DNA of 64,000 nt from Legionella sainthelensi (GTDB lineage: Bacteria > Pseudomonadota > Gammaproteobacteria > Legionellales > Legionellaceae): assembly GCF_900637685.1 (NCBI RefSeq), contig NZ_LR134388.1, positions 3,437,001 through 3,501,000 of the forward strand. The letters run 5' to 3'. Positions within the stretch are counted from its first letter, which is position 1, and each line of letters opens with the position of its first letter. The position numbers were made by a program, and so were the translations under genes. Under the pieces are notes generated by a model. The model had not been told where the DNA came from and did not search any database. It worked only from the letters and a program-made list of their open reading frames with translations. Shown piece by piece: positions 8,956 to 16,505 of this stretch.

Positions 8956-10560
8956 ATGATTTCTGATATTAAAAAAGTTTTATCTATTCGCCAAGAAAAA
9001 AGCACACATCCTACCCCAGACAATTATAAGAAAAAATTAGAGACAAAACTCAGTGAAAGAATGCTTGAAATTCAATTATACGATCAAGCAATTGGTACAA
9101 TTTCAAAGCTGACAGGCACTAATTCTAATATTGAGAATTTACTGGTAGACGAACCCGCTTTTGCTCAATATTTCAATGAATTTGAAAAAGAGCAACAAAT
9201 AAACTGTCGTGAAGGAAAATTGCAAAGTTATCAGATAAGACAACTTATTTTAGAGGTTCATAAAAATAATCTAGCTCAATTAAATAGAGAAATTAACCTA
9301 ATTAAAACCAGTCAACTGCAAGAAAATACTGTATCTTTTATAAATGACGTTGCAGATTCGTGTGCAGTTTTAGGCCAATTGAAAAATATAGTAGCAGGGC
9401 GTCAAAAAAAGTTAGAACAACAAAATGAAGAACTTTGCAAAGAGTTAGAGGAACTGTATCTAAGGTCTCTTGACCCCAAAAAAGACTTCTTTTGCAATAT
9501 GACCTTACAATGGTGGTATAATAATTTATCTGCATTTACGTTTTCAAAACCTATTACTTATACTTTAGAACCATTCGGGCATTCAGTTGAATTAGCTAAA
9601 GTGGAGTACTTAGATAATGAAGAGCCAGAAATTGAGGAAACTATAGAACAACTTGCACATGACATTTTGCAACGAAGTGGGATTGCGAAGCAATTAAATC
9701 ACCAAGAATCAACTTCTGAACAAGATATTTCTTTATATGAACGCTCAGTCAAAGATTATGCCTATAAATTAGCTATGAATATGCATCGTTCGTTCAATGT
9801 TCGAATCCCTCTTACAGATTCAAGACAAGAACAGGAATTTGATGGCATTGCCAAACGACGTTTTACTAAGACCAATCCATTAACTGAAGAGTCTCACAGT
9901 ACAGAAGAATATGTCATCCTGGAACGAAAAACAAATACCGGAACCGGGCAGGGAGCAATGCAAACTGCGTTCACTCAAGATAAAATCAACTCTAAGATGA
10001 CTTTTTTTAAGAGAGGAGCGGAATATGAGAAATTTACTCATACGATAAAAAATCGTCCCGTATTCACCGATAGAGATATCGTATTATGCAACAAAGAAGA
10101 ACCTGGCGAACTTAAATTATCCGCATGCGATTGGTATCATGTCAATTCAGATGTCCTTGAACGTATGGATAAAGCAGCGAAAGAGATTTTAGCAGAGGCT
10201 TTAAATACACGAAACATTGAGTTTGTTTTTAATCACCCCGGACATAATGTAGGTCAAGCTACAAAGAAAAATTATTTTAACACCAACTTCATTCAAAGAG
10301 CGATGCTTAGAGTTTCTAAGTATAATGCTGGAGAAGAGGATGAGATTTTAAAGCGTTTACAAAATTTTTATCGAGGTTGGATGGAGAAATGTTCGTCTAC
10401 TTCTCAAACCTCATTAGTTTCTGTTGAAGGAACAGCAAAAAACTCCACGCATGAACGAACTACTGATCGAAACTATTGTGAGTTTTTTGCACGCAACTCT
10501 ACTAAAAGTTCCGCTAAAAATACAACAGAACCAATGCTTAATAATTTGCATGGAGCATAA
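8956..10560 (+). CDS. Unknown 534-residue protein coupled to the Toprim gene
   Basis: I do not recognise a family. The first 190 residues are charged helices, likely coiled coil (LEQQNEELCKELEELYLRSL). The middle contains YAYKLAMNMHRSFNVRIPLTDS and ILERKTNTGTGQGAMQTAF, a region that reads like a globular domain. The C-terminus is Ser/Thr/Asn-rich and probably disordered. There is no signal peptide or membrane segment. Its ATG follows the Toprim stop by 5 bases and has only a weak site, which implies coupled translation and a shared job. A hairpin terminator follows the stop, closing a two-gene operon. Confidence 0.6.
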   Translation: MISDIKKVLSIRQEKSTHPTPDNYKKKLETKLSERMLEIQLYDQAIGTISKLTGTNSNIENLLVDEPAFAQYFNEFEKEQQINCREGKLQSYQIRQLILEVHKNNLAQLNREINLIKTSQLQENTVSFINDVADSCAVLGQLKNIVAGRQKKLEQQNEELCKELEELYLRSLDPKKDFFCNMTLQWWYNNLSAFTFSKPITYTLEPFGHSVELAKVEYLDNEEPEIEETIEQLAHDILQRSGIAKQLNHQESTSEQDISLYERSVKDYAYKLAMNMHRSFNVRIPLTDSRQEQEFDGIAKRRFTKTNPLTEESHSTEEYVILERKTNTGTGQGAMQTAFTQDKINSKMTFFKRGAEYEKFTHTIKNRPVFTDRDIVLCNKEEPGELKLSACDWYHVNSDVLERMDKAAKEILAEALNTRNIEFVFNHPGHNVGQATKKNYFNTNFIQRAMLRVSKYNAGEEDEILKRLQNFYRGWMEKCSSTSQTSLVSVEGTAKNSTHERTTDRNYCEFFARNSTKSSAKNTTEPMLNNLHGA

Positions 10561-10601
10561 TTATTAGGTTTGTAGGCGATTGGTATTATTCTACTCCATT
10601 G

Positions 10602-10636
10602 ACTCTTCTGCAAAACGCTTGCAGGAGAGTTTCTTA
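10602..10636 (+). terminator. Rho-independent terminator after the Toprim pair
   Basis: A 12-bp stem (ACTCTTCTGCAA at 10602-10613 with TTGCAGGAGAGT at 10619-10630, one G-T pair) with a 5-base loop, followed by TTTCTT. It lies just after the stop at 10560. Confidence 0.7.
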
Positions 10637-10796
10637 AGCTATTACATATAAAAGATGTGGCTCCATTTTGGAGCATCAACGGCATCTCAATCCATAAATC
10701 CAATATATTTACTTTAAGAAAGTGGAGTAATTTTTTCATTCGGTGTTAAAGTCAAGAAGGAGAAAATTAAATCCTAATTATCTTTGGAGATAGAAC

Positions 10797-11543
10797 ATGT
10801 TTTCAAACCAAATTTTTGTTGTAACAGGGGGCTCCACAGGAATTGGTCAAGCTACCGCAGCTCTTTTAGCAGAGAAAGGAGCTCGCGTTTATAACTTGGA
10901 TATACATAAACCAACCCAAAGCCATTCTTTAGTTCATTATGTTCCTTGTGATATATCCATTTTTTCTGAAGTAGAAAAAGCATTCCAGGATATTATTTCT
11001 CGTGAACACAAAATCGATTTATTGTTTGCAAATGCGGGTATCCATTTATTTGCAAATTTAGAAGATACCTCTATTGAGGATTTGGATCGGGTCATTAATA
11101 TTAATTTGAAAGGAATTTATTATGCTCTTAAATGTACAATTCCAGTGATGAAAAGACAAAATAGTGGAACTATTGTTTTAACAGGATCAGATCAATCGCT
11201 CGTTGGTAAAGGGGAAAGTTCTATATATGGGGCAACCAAAGCTGCTATAGCTCAACTCACTAAAAGCACGGCCATTGATTACGCAAAATATAATATTAGA
11301 ATCAATTGCGTATGCCCAGGAACAATTGAAACACCTTTATACCACACTGCTGTCAGTGCGTACTCGGCTAAGTCGGGAGTTCCCAAGGAAAACATTTATG
11401 AATCATTAAAGTTAGCGCAACCTATCTCACGGGTGGGTACGGCAGCAGAAGTTGCCAATCTTGTGGAATTTTTACTGTCAGAAAAGTCCTCATTTATTAC
11501 AGGCTCATTATTCAGTATTGATGGTGGTTTTGTAGCCCAGTAA
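10797..11543 (+). CDS. SDR-family NAD(P)-dependent oxidoreductase
   Basis: A classical short-chain dehydrogenase/reductase of 248 residues, cytoplasmic. The dinucleotide-binding motif TGGSTGIG is at about residues 9-16, NAG follows in FANAGIH, and the catalytic Ser, Tyr and Lys are in GSDQS and IYGATKAA. PGTIETPL and the C-terminal FSIDGGF fit the FabG-like/glucose dehydrogenase-like group. The substrate cannot be told from the sequence. The start follows a GGAG site 8 bases upstream. The gene stands alone and is followed by a strong hairpin. Confidence 0.85.
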   Translation: MFSNQIFVVTGGSTGIGQATAALLAEKGARVYNLDIHKPTQSHSLVHYVPCDISIFSEVEKAFQDIISREHKIDLLFANAGIHLFANLEDTSIEDLDRVININLKGIYYALKCTIPVMKRQNSGTIVLTGSDQSLVGKGESSIYGATKAAIAQLTKSTAIDYAKYNIRINCVCPGTIETPLYHTAVSAYSAKSGVPKENIYESLKLAQPISRVGTAAEVANLVEFLLSEKSSFITGSLFSIDGGFVAQ

Positions 11544-11580
11544 AAGCCGTAACTTCCATTGCAACATCTTCTAAATTCTC

Positions 11581-11615
11581 TATCAATAAGTAGGGAATTT
11601 CCCTACTCATTGATA
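11581..11615. terminator. Strong terminator-like hairpin
   Basis: TATCAAT pairs with ATTGATA and, after one mismatch, AGTAGGG pairs with CCCTACT around a 5-base loop. It lies 38 bases after the SDR stop, with a short AT-rich tail. Confidence 0.6.
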
Positions 11616-11780
11616 ATTTATACAAATAGCCTCATTGAAGATCTCATTTAGGCCACTGCCATTACCTTACTCGTATCCCATAAAACTAATAAACTCGTTC
11701 TTAATAAATTCTTAATCTTATTACATTACAATTGTGATCATTTATTGTTCTTTTTGATTTGTTTTAATGTAGAGATTTAC

Positions 11781-12656
11781 ATGAAAAGAAAACATGAGTT
11801 AAGCAAGTATGAACAACACTATTACAAAGAAATCAGCAAAAAAATTGTTCCTATAAAAAACGAAGATGAACAAAGAAAAATCGATAAGTTTATGGAAAAA
11901 CACTCCACTACCCCCCATCGAACAACACGGGAATCAGGTTATTCAGCATATTTGTTCAGAGGGAAAAAAATTGAAGTCAATGCGTCCATGGTCAAAAAAC
12001 GAAAGATTGATAAGGACCATGTTCTCATTACGAAAATCAATCAAGCGCCTACTTTGCCCGTCTCTTGTTTAGCCTCAACAGAGCATGTAATCGCGATGCA
12101 GGATGAGGTTGATGATTTTAAATCAGAACTTGAACCGCAAACAAAACAGAATGTAATGTATCTGATCCAGTTAACATGTCATACTAAAAAAATTAATGTC
12201 TCAAGCGAAAAAAAAGCACTCTTAAATCTTATGCATGAATATGATGACACATTAAATAAGAAAAATGTCCGCATTATTTATAATAAAGGCAACGCTGTAT
12301 TTGAAATTAAAGTAAGCACTCAAGTTGCTGATATTCAATTACTTATTCGTGCATTGACCAGCAAAAAAAAATACAACATCATTAATTGTGACTTTGAAGA
12401 TATAGGTTTAAATCAAGGTGTTTGTCTGGTTAAGAAAGATGCTTCTAATCCAATTCATGCTTTGGTTAATATTGCAAACTCTGATTCTGAAAAAGGATTT
12501 CTTGAACGTGATGCCGGTACAACAACAGGGCTTTACACAGCGAGTTATCAAGATCGAAATTGGACATTTAATTTCTTTAATAGCCTGGATAATATGCGAG
12601 AAAAGACGGAATATCCGGAAGATACTTTTGCGATAAAAATTTTTAATGCCAATTAA
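11781..12656 (+). CDS. Unknown 291-residue basic protein, effector-like
   Basis: No family recognised. The N-terminal 90 residues are strongly basic and polar (MKRKHELSKYEQHYYKEISKK). The centre has alternating strands and helices (VMYLIQLTCHTKKINV, VFEIKVSTQVADIQLLIRAL), suggesting a small globular domain. The C-terminal part (LYTASYQDRNWTFNFFNSLD) is followed by a short acidic segment and IKIFNAN. There is no signal peptide. I chose the ATG at 11781, preceded by TAGAGA, rather than the non-ATG extension beginning at 11745, because the extension reads as an unlikely hydrophobic leader. Codon use is AT-rich like its neighbours. Confidence 0.6.
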   Translation: MKRKHELSKYEQHYYKEISKKIVPIKNEDEQRKIDKFMEKHSTTPHRTTRESGYSAYLFRGKKIEVNASMVKKRKIDKDHVLITKINQAPTLPVSCLASTEHVIAMQDEVDDFKSELEPQTKQNVMYLIQLTCHTKKINVSSEKKALLNLMHEYDDTLNKKNVRIIYNKGNAVFEIKVSTQVADIQLLIRALTSKKKYNIINCDFEDIGLNQGVCLVKKDASNPIHALVNIANSDSEKGFLERDAGTTTGLYTASYQDRNWTFNFFNSLDNMREKTEYPEDTFAIKIFNAN

Positions 12657-12667
12657 ATGCGGAAAAA

Positions 12668-12693
12668 CCTTTTCCCAAATTTGTGAGAAAAGG
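12668..12693. terminator. Hairpin between convergent genes
   Basis: CCTTTTC and GAAAAGG form a stem of at least 7 bp around a 12-base loop that can pair partly. It lies between the ends of convergent genes at 12656 and 12721. Confidence 0.5.
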
Positions 12694-12720
12694 CGAGCAG
12701 TTTTACTCCAGTATCTTTCT

Positions 12721-13581
12721 TTAGAAATTCGACTGCACGATAATTTCGTTTAGATGATTTTTAATTTGATTCCACTGTTCAAAGAGCTGCTGTTGTATGA
12801 GTGGATTATTTTGAATTTCCAACTCTTTGGTATTCTCTTTGGTATAAAGGACATTCAATACCAATAAATCGTTACGATCAGTGAACGCTTTATCGATTGA
12901 TACACTGTTTCTTTTTGCATCATCAACAAAAATAATAGTCTTAATCTCCGTTTTTATTTTGGATAAAACACACAGTAATGCTTGTCCTTTATCTTCTCCA
13001 TCAAGAAACATAATACCTCGTTGATAAATGACTTCTTTGCTAAATTGTGGACATTGAAAATTATCTGCGAGTGATGTTTTATTGTTTCTAAATTTCAATC
13101 CTTTTTCTTGGAACAATAATTTATCACCAACCGTGAAATTATTGTCTTTCAGTTGCATCATGGTTGCACTTAAATGATCTTTGCCACGAGCAGTTAATCC
13201 CAAAATAATTGCACCTTGATCTGTTACGTGATTAAGGAAAGGCAATACGTATTTATCGGTAACCTCCATTTTGATTAATTGAAATAAGATATTTTGAATA
13301 CGTACCAATTGTTGGTAGTCAGGAGTAAATAATTTATCGGGATCCTTTCCAGTTTTTTGTAATTCAGCTTGCCAGTCCCACCAACCCACACTACCTAATG
13401 GCTGCGTCATGGTAATTAGAGTGTCATCTAAATCAAAAACCAGTAGGGTTGATCGAGGATCACTTCGCATCTCCTCATATAAAGTTGCAATGTCTGCAAA
13501 GCTATCCAACTCATAATGAATCACCCTGGCAAATATAGGGTTAATAAATAATGAACAAATTAAAAATAAAATAAACGGCAT
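12721..13581 (-). CDS. DUF2608-type exported HAD-like protein
   Basis: A signal peptide covers residues 1-18 (MPFILFLICSLFINPIFA). HAD motif I is FDLDDTLI with Asp50 and Asp52; LGLTARG provides motif II and FVDDAKRN the acidic motif IV. WWDWQ after motif I and the length match DUF2608 proteins, which I know from Legionella and Coxiella. The motifs suggest a periplasmic or secreted phosphatase, but the substrate is unknown. The gene diverges from a LysR regulator 90 bases away, an arrangement that often means control by that regulator. Confidence 0.75.
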   Translation of the reverse strand: MPFILFLICSLFINPIFARVIHYELDSFADIATLYEEMRSDPRSTLLVFDLDDTLITMTQPLGSVGWWDWQAELQKTGKDPDKLFTPDYQQLVRIQNILFQLIKMEVTDKYVLPFLNHVTDQGAIILGLTARGKDHLSATMMQLKDNNFTVGDKLLFQEKGLKFRNNKTSLADNFQCPQFSKEVIYQRGIMFLDGEDKGQALLCVLSKIKTEIKTIIFVDDAKRNSVSIDKAFTDRNDLLVLNVLYTKENTKELEIQNNPLIQQQLFEQWNQIKNHLNEIIVQSNF

Positions 13582-13671
13582 TATCGCTCCTTGAAGTTGT
13601 AGATCAGGAGTTAATGGTATAGATTAGCCAATTAATTGATTAGATAGAAAAATAAAAACATATTGTTCACT

Positions 13672-14577
13672 ATGATAAACAATCAATTGAATCTCAATGA
13701 TTTAGCAATTTTTGCTTTGGTAGTTAAAAATCAAAGTTTTACCCAAGCAGCACTTGAAGCCGGCATCTCTAAAGCCTGGGTCAGCCAAAAAATATCACAA
13801 CTGGAAAGTGTTCTTGGAATTAAGCTACTCAAAAGAACGACCAGATCATTAAGTCTCACGATAGGTGGGAAAATTTTATTTGAACATTGTCAAATCATGT
13901 TGAAAGAAGTTGCGAATGCAGAAAATCATTTACGAGAGTATGCAAAAACCCCTTCTGGAAAACTAGTAATTACTTGTCCTGAGATCACTGGCTTAGAATT
14001 ATTGCCGACTTTATTAAGTGAGTTTAACTCCCTTTATCCTCAAATAAGAACTCGTTTAATAATTACGGATCAGCTCATGGATTTGACCCAGCAAGGAATT
14101 GATTTTGCCTTCCGAACTGGTAAGCTCACTGATTCAACTCTTGTATCTCGTTACATCGGTAAAGTATCTCGTTGTCTCGTTGCTTCTCCTGCATACTTAT
14201 CCAGCCATAATTCGATAAAAAGCCCTGAGGATCTAAAGGAGCATTCTTTGTTAAAGCATAGTTCTCTGAGTGATTGGCCCTTAAAAAACGGAGAAGACGT
14301 TTTTAAAGTTCCTATTAAAAATGCAATGATTGAAAGTAGTTCTTTAATCTTTTTACACAAAATGGCTTGCCTTGATCGAGGTATCGCTTTTCTTCCCTAT
14401 TATTTATGTTCTGATGCATTAAAAAATAATATTTTAATCGAAGTGTTACCTGAATGGTCAAATACAGATAATCATTATTACCTGGTTTTTCATAAAGACA
14501 AAAGTGTCCTTTATATAAACCAATTATTTAAAGCATTTATATTGGGATCTGATTTAAAACATAGGATTGCTCGATAG
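13672..14577 (+). CDS. LysR-family transcriptional regulator
   Basis: The N-terminal winged helix-turn-helix is clear (LNLNDLAIFALVVKNQSF, AALEAGISKAWVSQKISQLE), followed by RTTRSLSLT and a periplasmic-binding-like sensor domain from about residue 90. It is of the common LysR subgroup with GKLVITCP after the linker. I start at ATG 13672; an in-frame TTG at 13663 would add three residues. It diverges from the DUF2608 gene, its most likely target along with its own promoter. The inducer is unknown. Confidence 0.9.
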   Translation: MINNQLNLNDLAIFALVVKNQSFTQAALEAGISKAWVSQKISQLESVLGIKLLKRTTRSLSLTIGGKILFEHCQIMLKEVANAENHLREYAKTPSGKLVITCPEITGLELLPTLLSEFNSLYPQIRTRLIITDQLMDLTQQGIDFAFRTGKLTDSTLVSRYIGKVSRCLVASPAYLSSHNSIKSPEDLKEHSLLKHSSLSDWPLKNGEDVFKVPIKNAMIESSSLIFLHKMACLDRGIAFLPYYLCSDALKNNILIEVLPEWSNTDNHYYLVFHKDKSVLYINQLFKAFILGSDLKHRIAR

Positions 14578-14715
14578 ACGCTGCATCGAATTTCGATTCA
14601 ACTCACGTTATTCCATTCTTTATGCTCTTCAAAAATAGACAAGTCCCTATAAAAAAAATATTATGCGCAGTGTGAATATATTTAAAACAACAATAACAAC
14701 GTTTCAGGAGTAAAC

Positions 14716-15054
14716 ATGAAGTTTTTTGGTAGGTCAAAAGACAAACAAATTTATAACAAGCTAGAAGATAAAACTCAAAAACAAAATAAAATTCATCATG
14801 AAGATCCTTCTCTCAAACAAATTGATGCAGAATTAAAGCAATTAAAAAGCCGAAGAAAAAAACTGACCTCGCCTCATGTTTCACAACTGGCTGCAAGCTC
14901 TTTTTTCGTAGGAATACCAGTAGCGATACCCGCTTCTTATTTTGCTACTACTAATGTTTATAATAGAGAAATTATGTCATTAGATAGACAAATTGATCAA
15001 TTAGAAGAAACCAGATACAGAATGACTCACCCTGGCACTTCTCCCTCCAAATAG
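14716..15054 (+). CDS. Small unknown membrane protein with coiled coils
   Basis: 112 residues. Residues 30-55 form a charged helix (IDAELKQLKSRRKKL), about residues 57-78 are a hydrophobic stretch (ASSFFVGIPVAIPASYF), and a second charged helix follows (LDRQIDQLEETRYRM). The layout suggests one membrane span or hairpin flanked by coiled coils. The start is well supported by CAGGAG 6 bases upstream. A strong terminator follows. No function can be named. Confidence 0.6.
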   Translation: MKFFGRSKDKQIYNKLEDKTQKQNKIHHEDPSLKQIDAELKQLKSRRKKLTSPHVSQLAASSFFVGIPVAIPASYFATTNVYNREIMSLDRQIDQLEETRYRMTHPGTSPSK

Positions 15055-15126
15055 GTGCTGGTTTACAATAAAAACTTGAATGCGCAAGATGCCAATCCAT
15101 AGAATTGGGCGTGCATCAAATTTTCT

Positions 15127-15158
15127 GTGAGGTTTCTGCAAACAAGCAGAAACCCCAC
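15127..15158 (+). terminator. Rho-independent terminator
   Basis: GTGAGGTTTCTGC and GCAGAAACCCCAC pair over 13 positions with one mismatch around AAACAA, followed by ATATTTATT. It closes the small membrane-protein gene. Confidence 0.7.
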
Positions 15159-15256
15159 ATATTTATTCCAATTATATGACATATAAATTTAATTAATTGT
15201 AATTTATTTAAGCAAATAGATAAAATTAATTATCGTTGGTATTAATTAATACGTTT

Positions 15257-16405
15257 ATGCAAGAAGACATACTCACCAATTTGGAAATCAAAAATACATT
15301 AGAAGCTTGTAATATAGAACTTGAAAAATTTGTACTCAATCTCCTTAATTCAAAACATCATAAATTTTCCAAAAAAAGTTATCCTCATATTTTTGATGTG
15401 TATGAAAAACATCAAGGTTTATGCGATATAGTCTGTAATTATTTTACAATTATGGATGTAGGCTCAATTAAAGACATGGATCTACTTGTTGATAATTTTA
15501 AAAATTCAAATAGTGATGAGTTTGATTACAGTAAAATGGAAAATTTATCTAAAACTCATATTCTCTCCTTAGTAACCTTTGTCGAAGTATTAAAATTTAT
15601 TTTCCTAAATATTGTTCCCTATAATATTTTTAAAAAATCTGAAGAAAAAAACCTACGCACAGAGGAGAATGGGATTAATCGAGAGTTATTTAAAGAAAAA
15701 ATGGATTCATTAGAAAATGGGGCATATATTAAATTTGTTGCATATGAAACAAACTGGGCCCTCCCTTTAACTGGCCATTCGATGCTTATTAATAAAATAG
15801 AAGCTGACAAGTATTTATTTTTTAATCCTGATGCGCATTACCCTGAATGTAAATTTCTCAATGGCACCCAATTGTGTGAAAAAGTGGATGATATAGCCAA
15901 GGTTTTTGAAAGAGTAACTTTTATAGATAACATGAAATTTATACAGAGGGTAGAAGACACATTATTTGCAGCCCCAGCAAAGAAAAAGAGTGAATCCTGT
16001 GACTTAACTTCACCTCCTAGAGTACCGATATTCGACAAAGGCTTATTAACTAACAAGCTTAATTGTTTATCCCCAGGAACTATGATTCAATTTGATGATT
16101 TTGAAACGAAAAATGGACTTAAGTTGCCAGGTCATGCGTTGCTTATCCATAAGCTAAGACATAATGATTTCGTGTTTTATAATACGGAGGCACAACCAGA
16201 ATGTATATTTTGCACTAGTGAACAACTTATTGAGGAAATAGACAAGCTTGCGTTTTCTCATGGTAATGTGCTTATCAATTGCGAAAAGTTAATCCAAAAA
16301 ATAGACGATGTATTCATAGATAAGGCTAAAAACTTAAAATTAGAGCTTCAAGGCACAATTTTGCACGCTTTAAGCGAAGAATCATTATCCCCAACTTCCC
16401 TCTAA
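15257..16405 (+). CDS. Unknown protein with a duplicated YopT/C58-like domain, effector candidate
   Basis: Two halves resemble each other. Using numbers from the longer TTG start at 15236, residues 157-206 contain SLENGAYIKF, LTGHSMLINKI, YLFFNPDA and PECKF; residues 277-324 contain LSPGTMIQF, LPGHALLIHKL, FVFYNTEA and PECIF. In both, a GH is followed about 15 residues later by F-[FY]-N-x-[DE]. This recalls the His and Asp region of YopT-type C58 cysteine proteases (GHA ... FFDPN). A possible nucleophile segment, GLCDIVCNYF at 61-70, lies before the first half only. If real, one copy could be active and the other vestigial; this is inference. The C-terminus (LSEESLSPTSL) has the short acidic and hydrophobic pattern of Dot/Icm signals. 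ATG at 15257 is preferred over the TTG, although neither has a good ribosome site. Confidence 0.5.
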   Translation: MQEDILTNLEIKNTLEACNIELEKFVLNLLNSKHHKFSKKSYPHIFDVYEKHQGLCDIVCNYFTIMDVGSIKDMDLLVDNFKNSNSDEFDYSKMENLSKTHILSLVTFVEVLKFIFLNIVPYNIFKKSEEKNLRTEENGINRELFKEKMDSLENGAYIKFVAYETNWALPLTGHSMLINKIEADKYLFFNPDAHYPECKFLNGTQLCEKVDDIAKVFERVTFIDNMKFIQRVEDTLFAAPAKKKSESCDLTSPPRVPIFDKGLLTNKLNCLSPGTMIQFDDFETKNGLKLPGHALLIHKLRHNDFVFYNTEAQPECIFCTSEQLIEEIDKLAFSHGNVLINCEKLIQKIDDVFIDKAKNLKLELQGTILHALSEESLSPTSL

Positions 16406-16407
16406 GG

Positions 16408-16429
16408 AGTGCCTGCCTGGATTGGCACT
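16408..16429. terminator. Short hairpin between convergent genes
   Basis: AGTGCC and GGCACT form a 6-bp stem with a 10-base loop directly after the stop at 16405. An A-run lies further on, with no clear T-run. Confidence 0.35.
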
Positions 16430-16505
16430 TCTATAACATAATAAAAAAATTTAGTTGGGTGTTGGACACTTGCAAGGGACGTCCCAAAAGTTCAGTGCTT
16501 TATCC

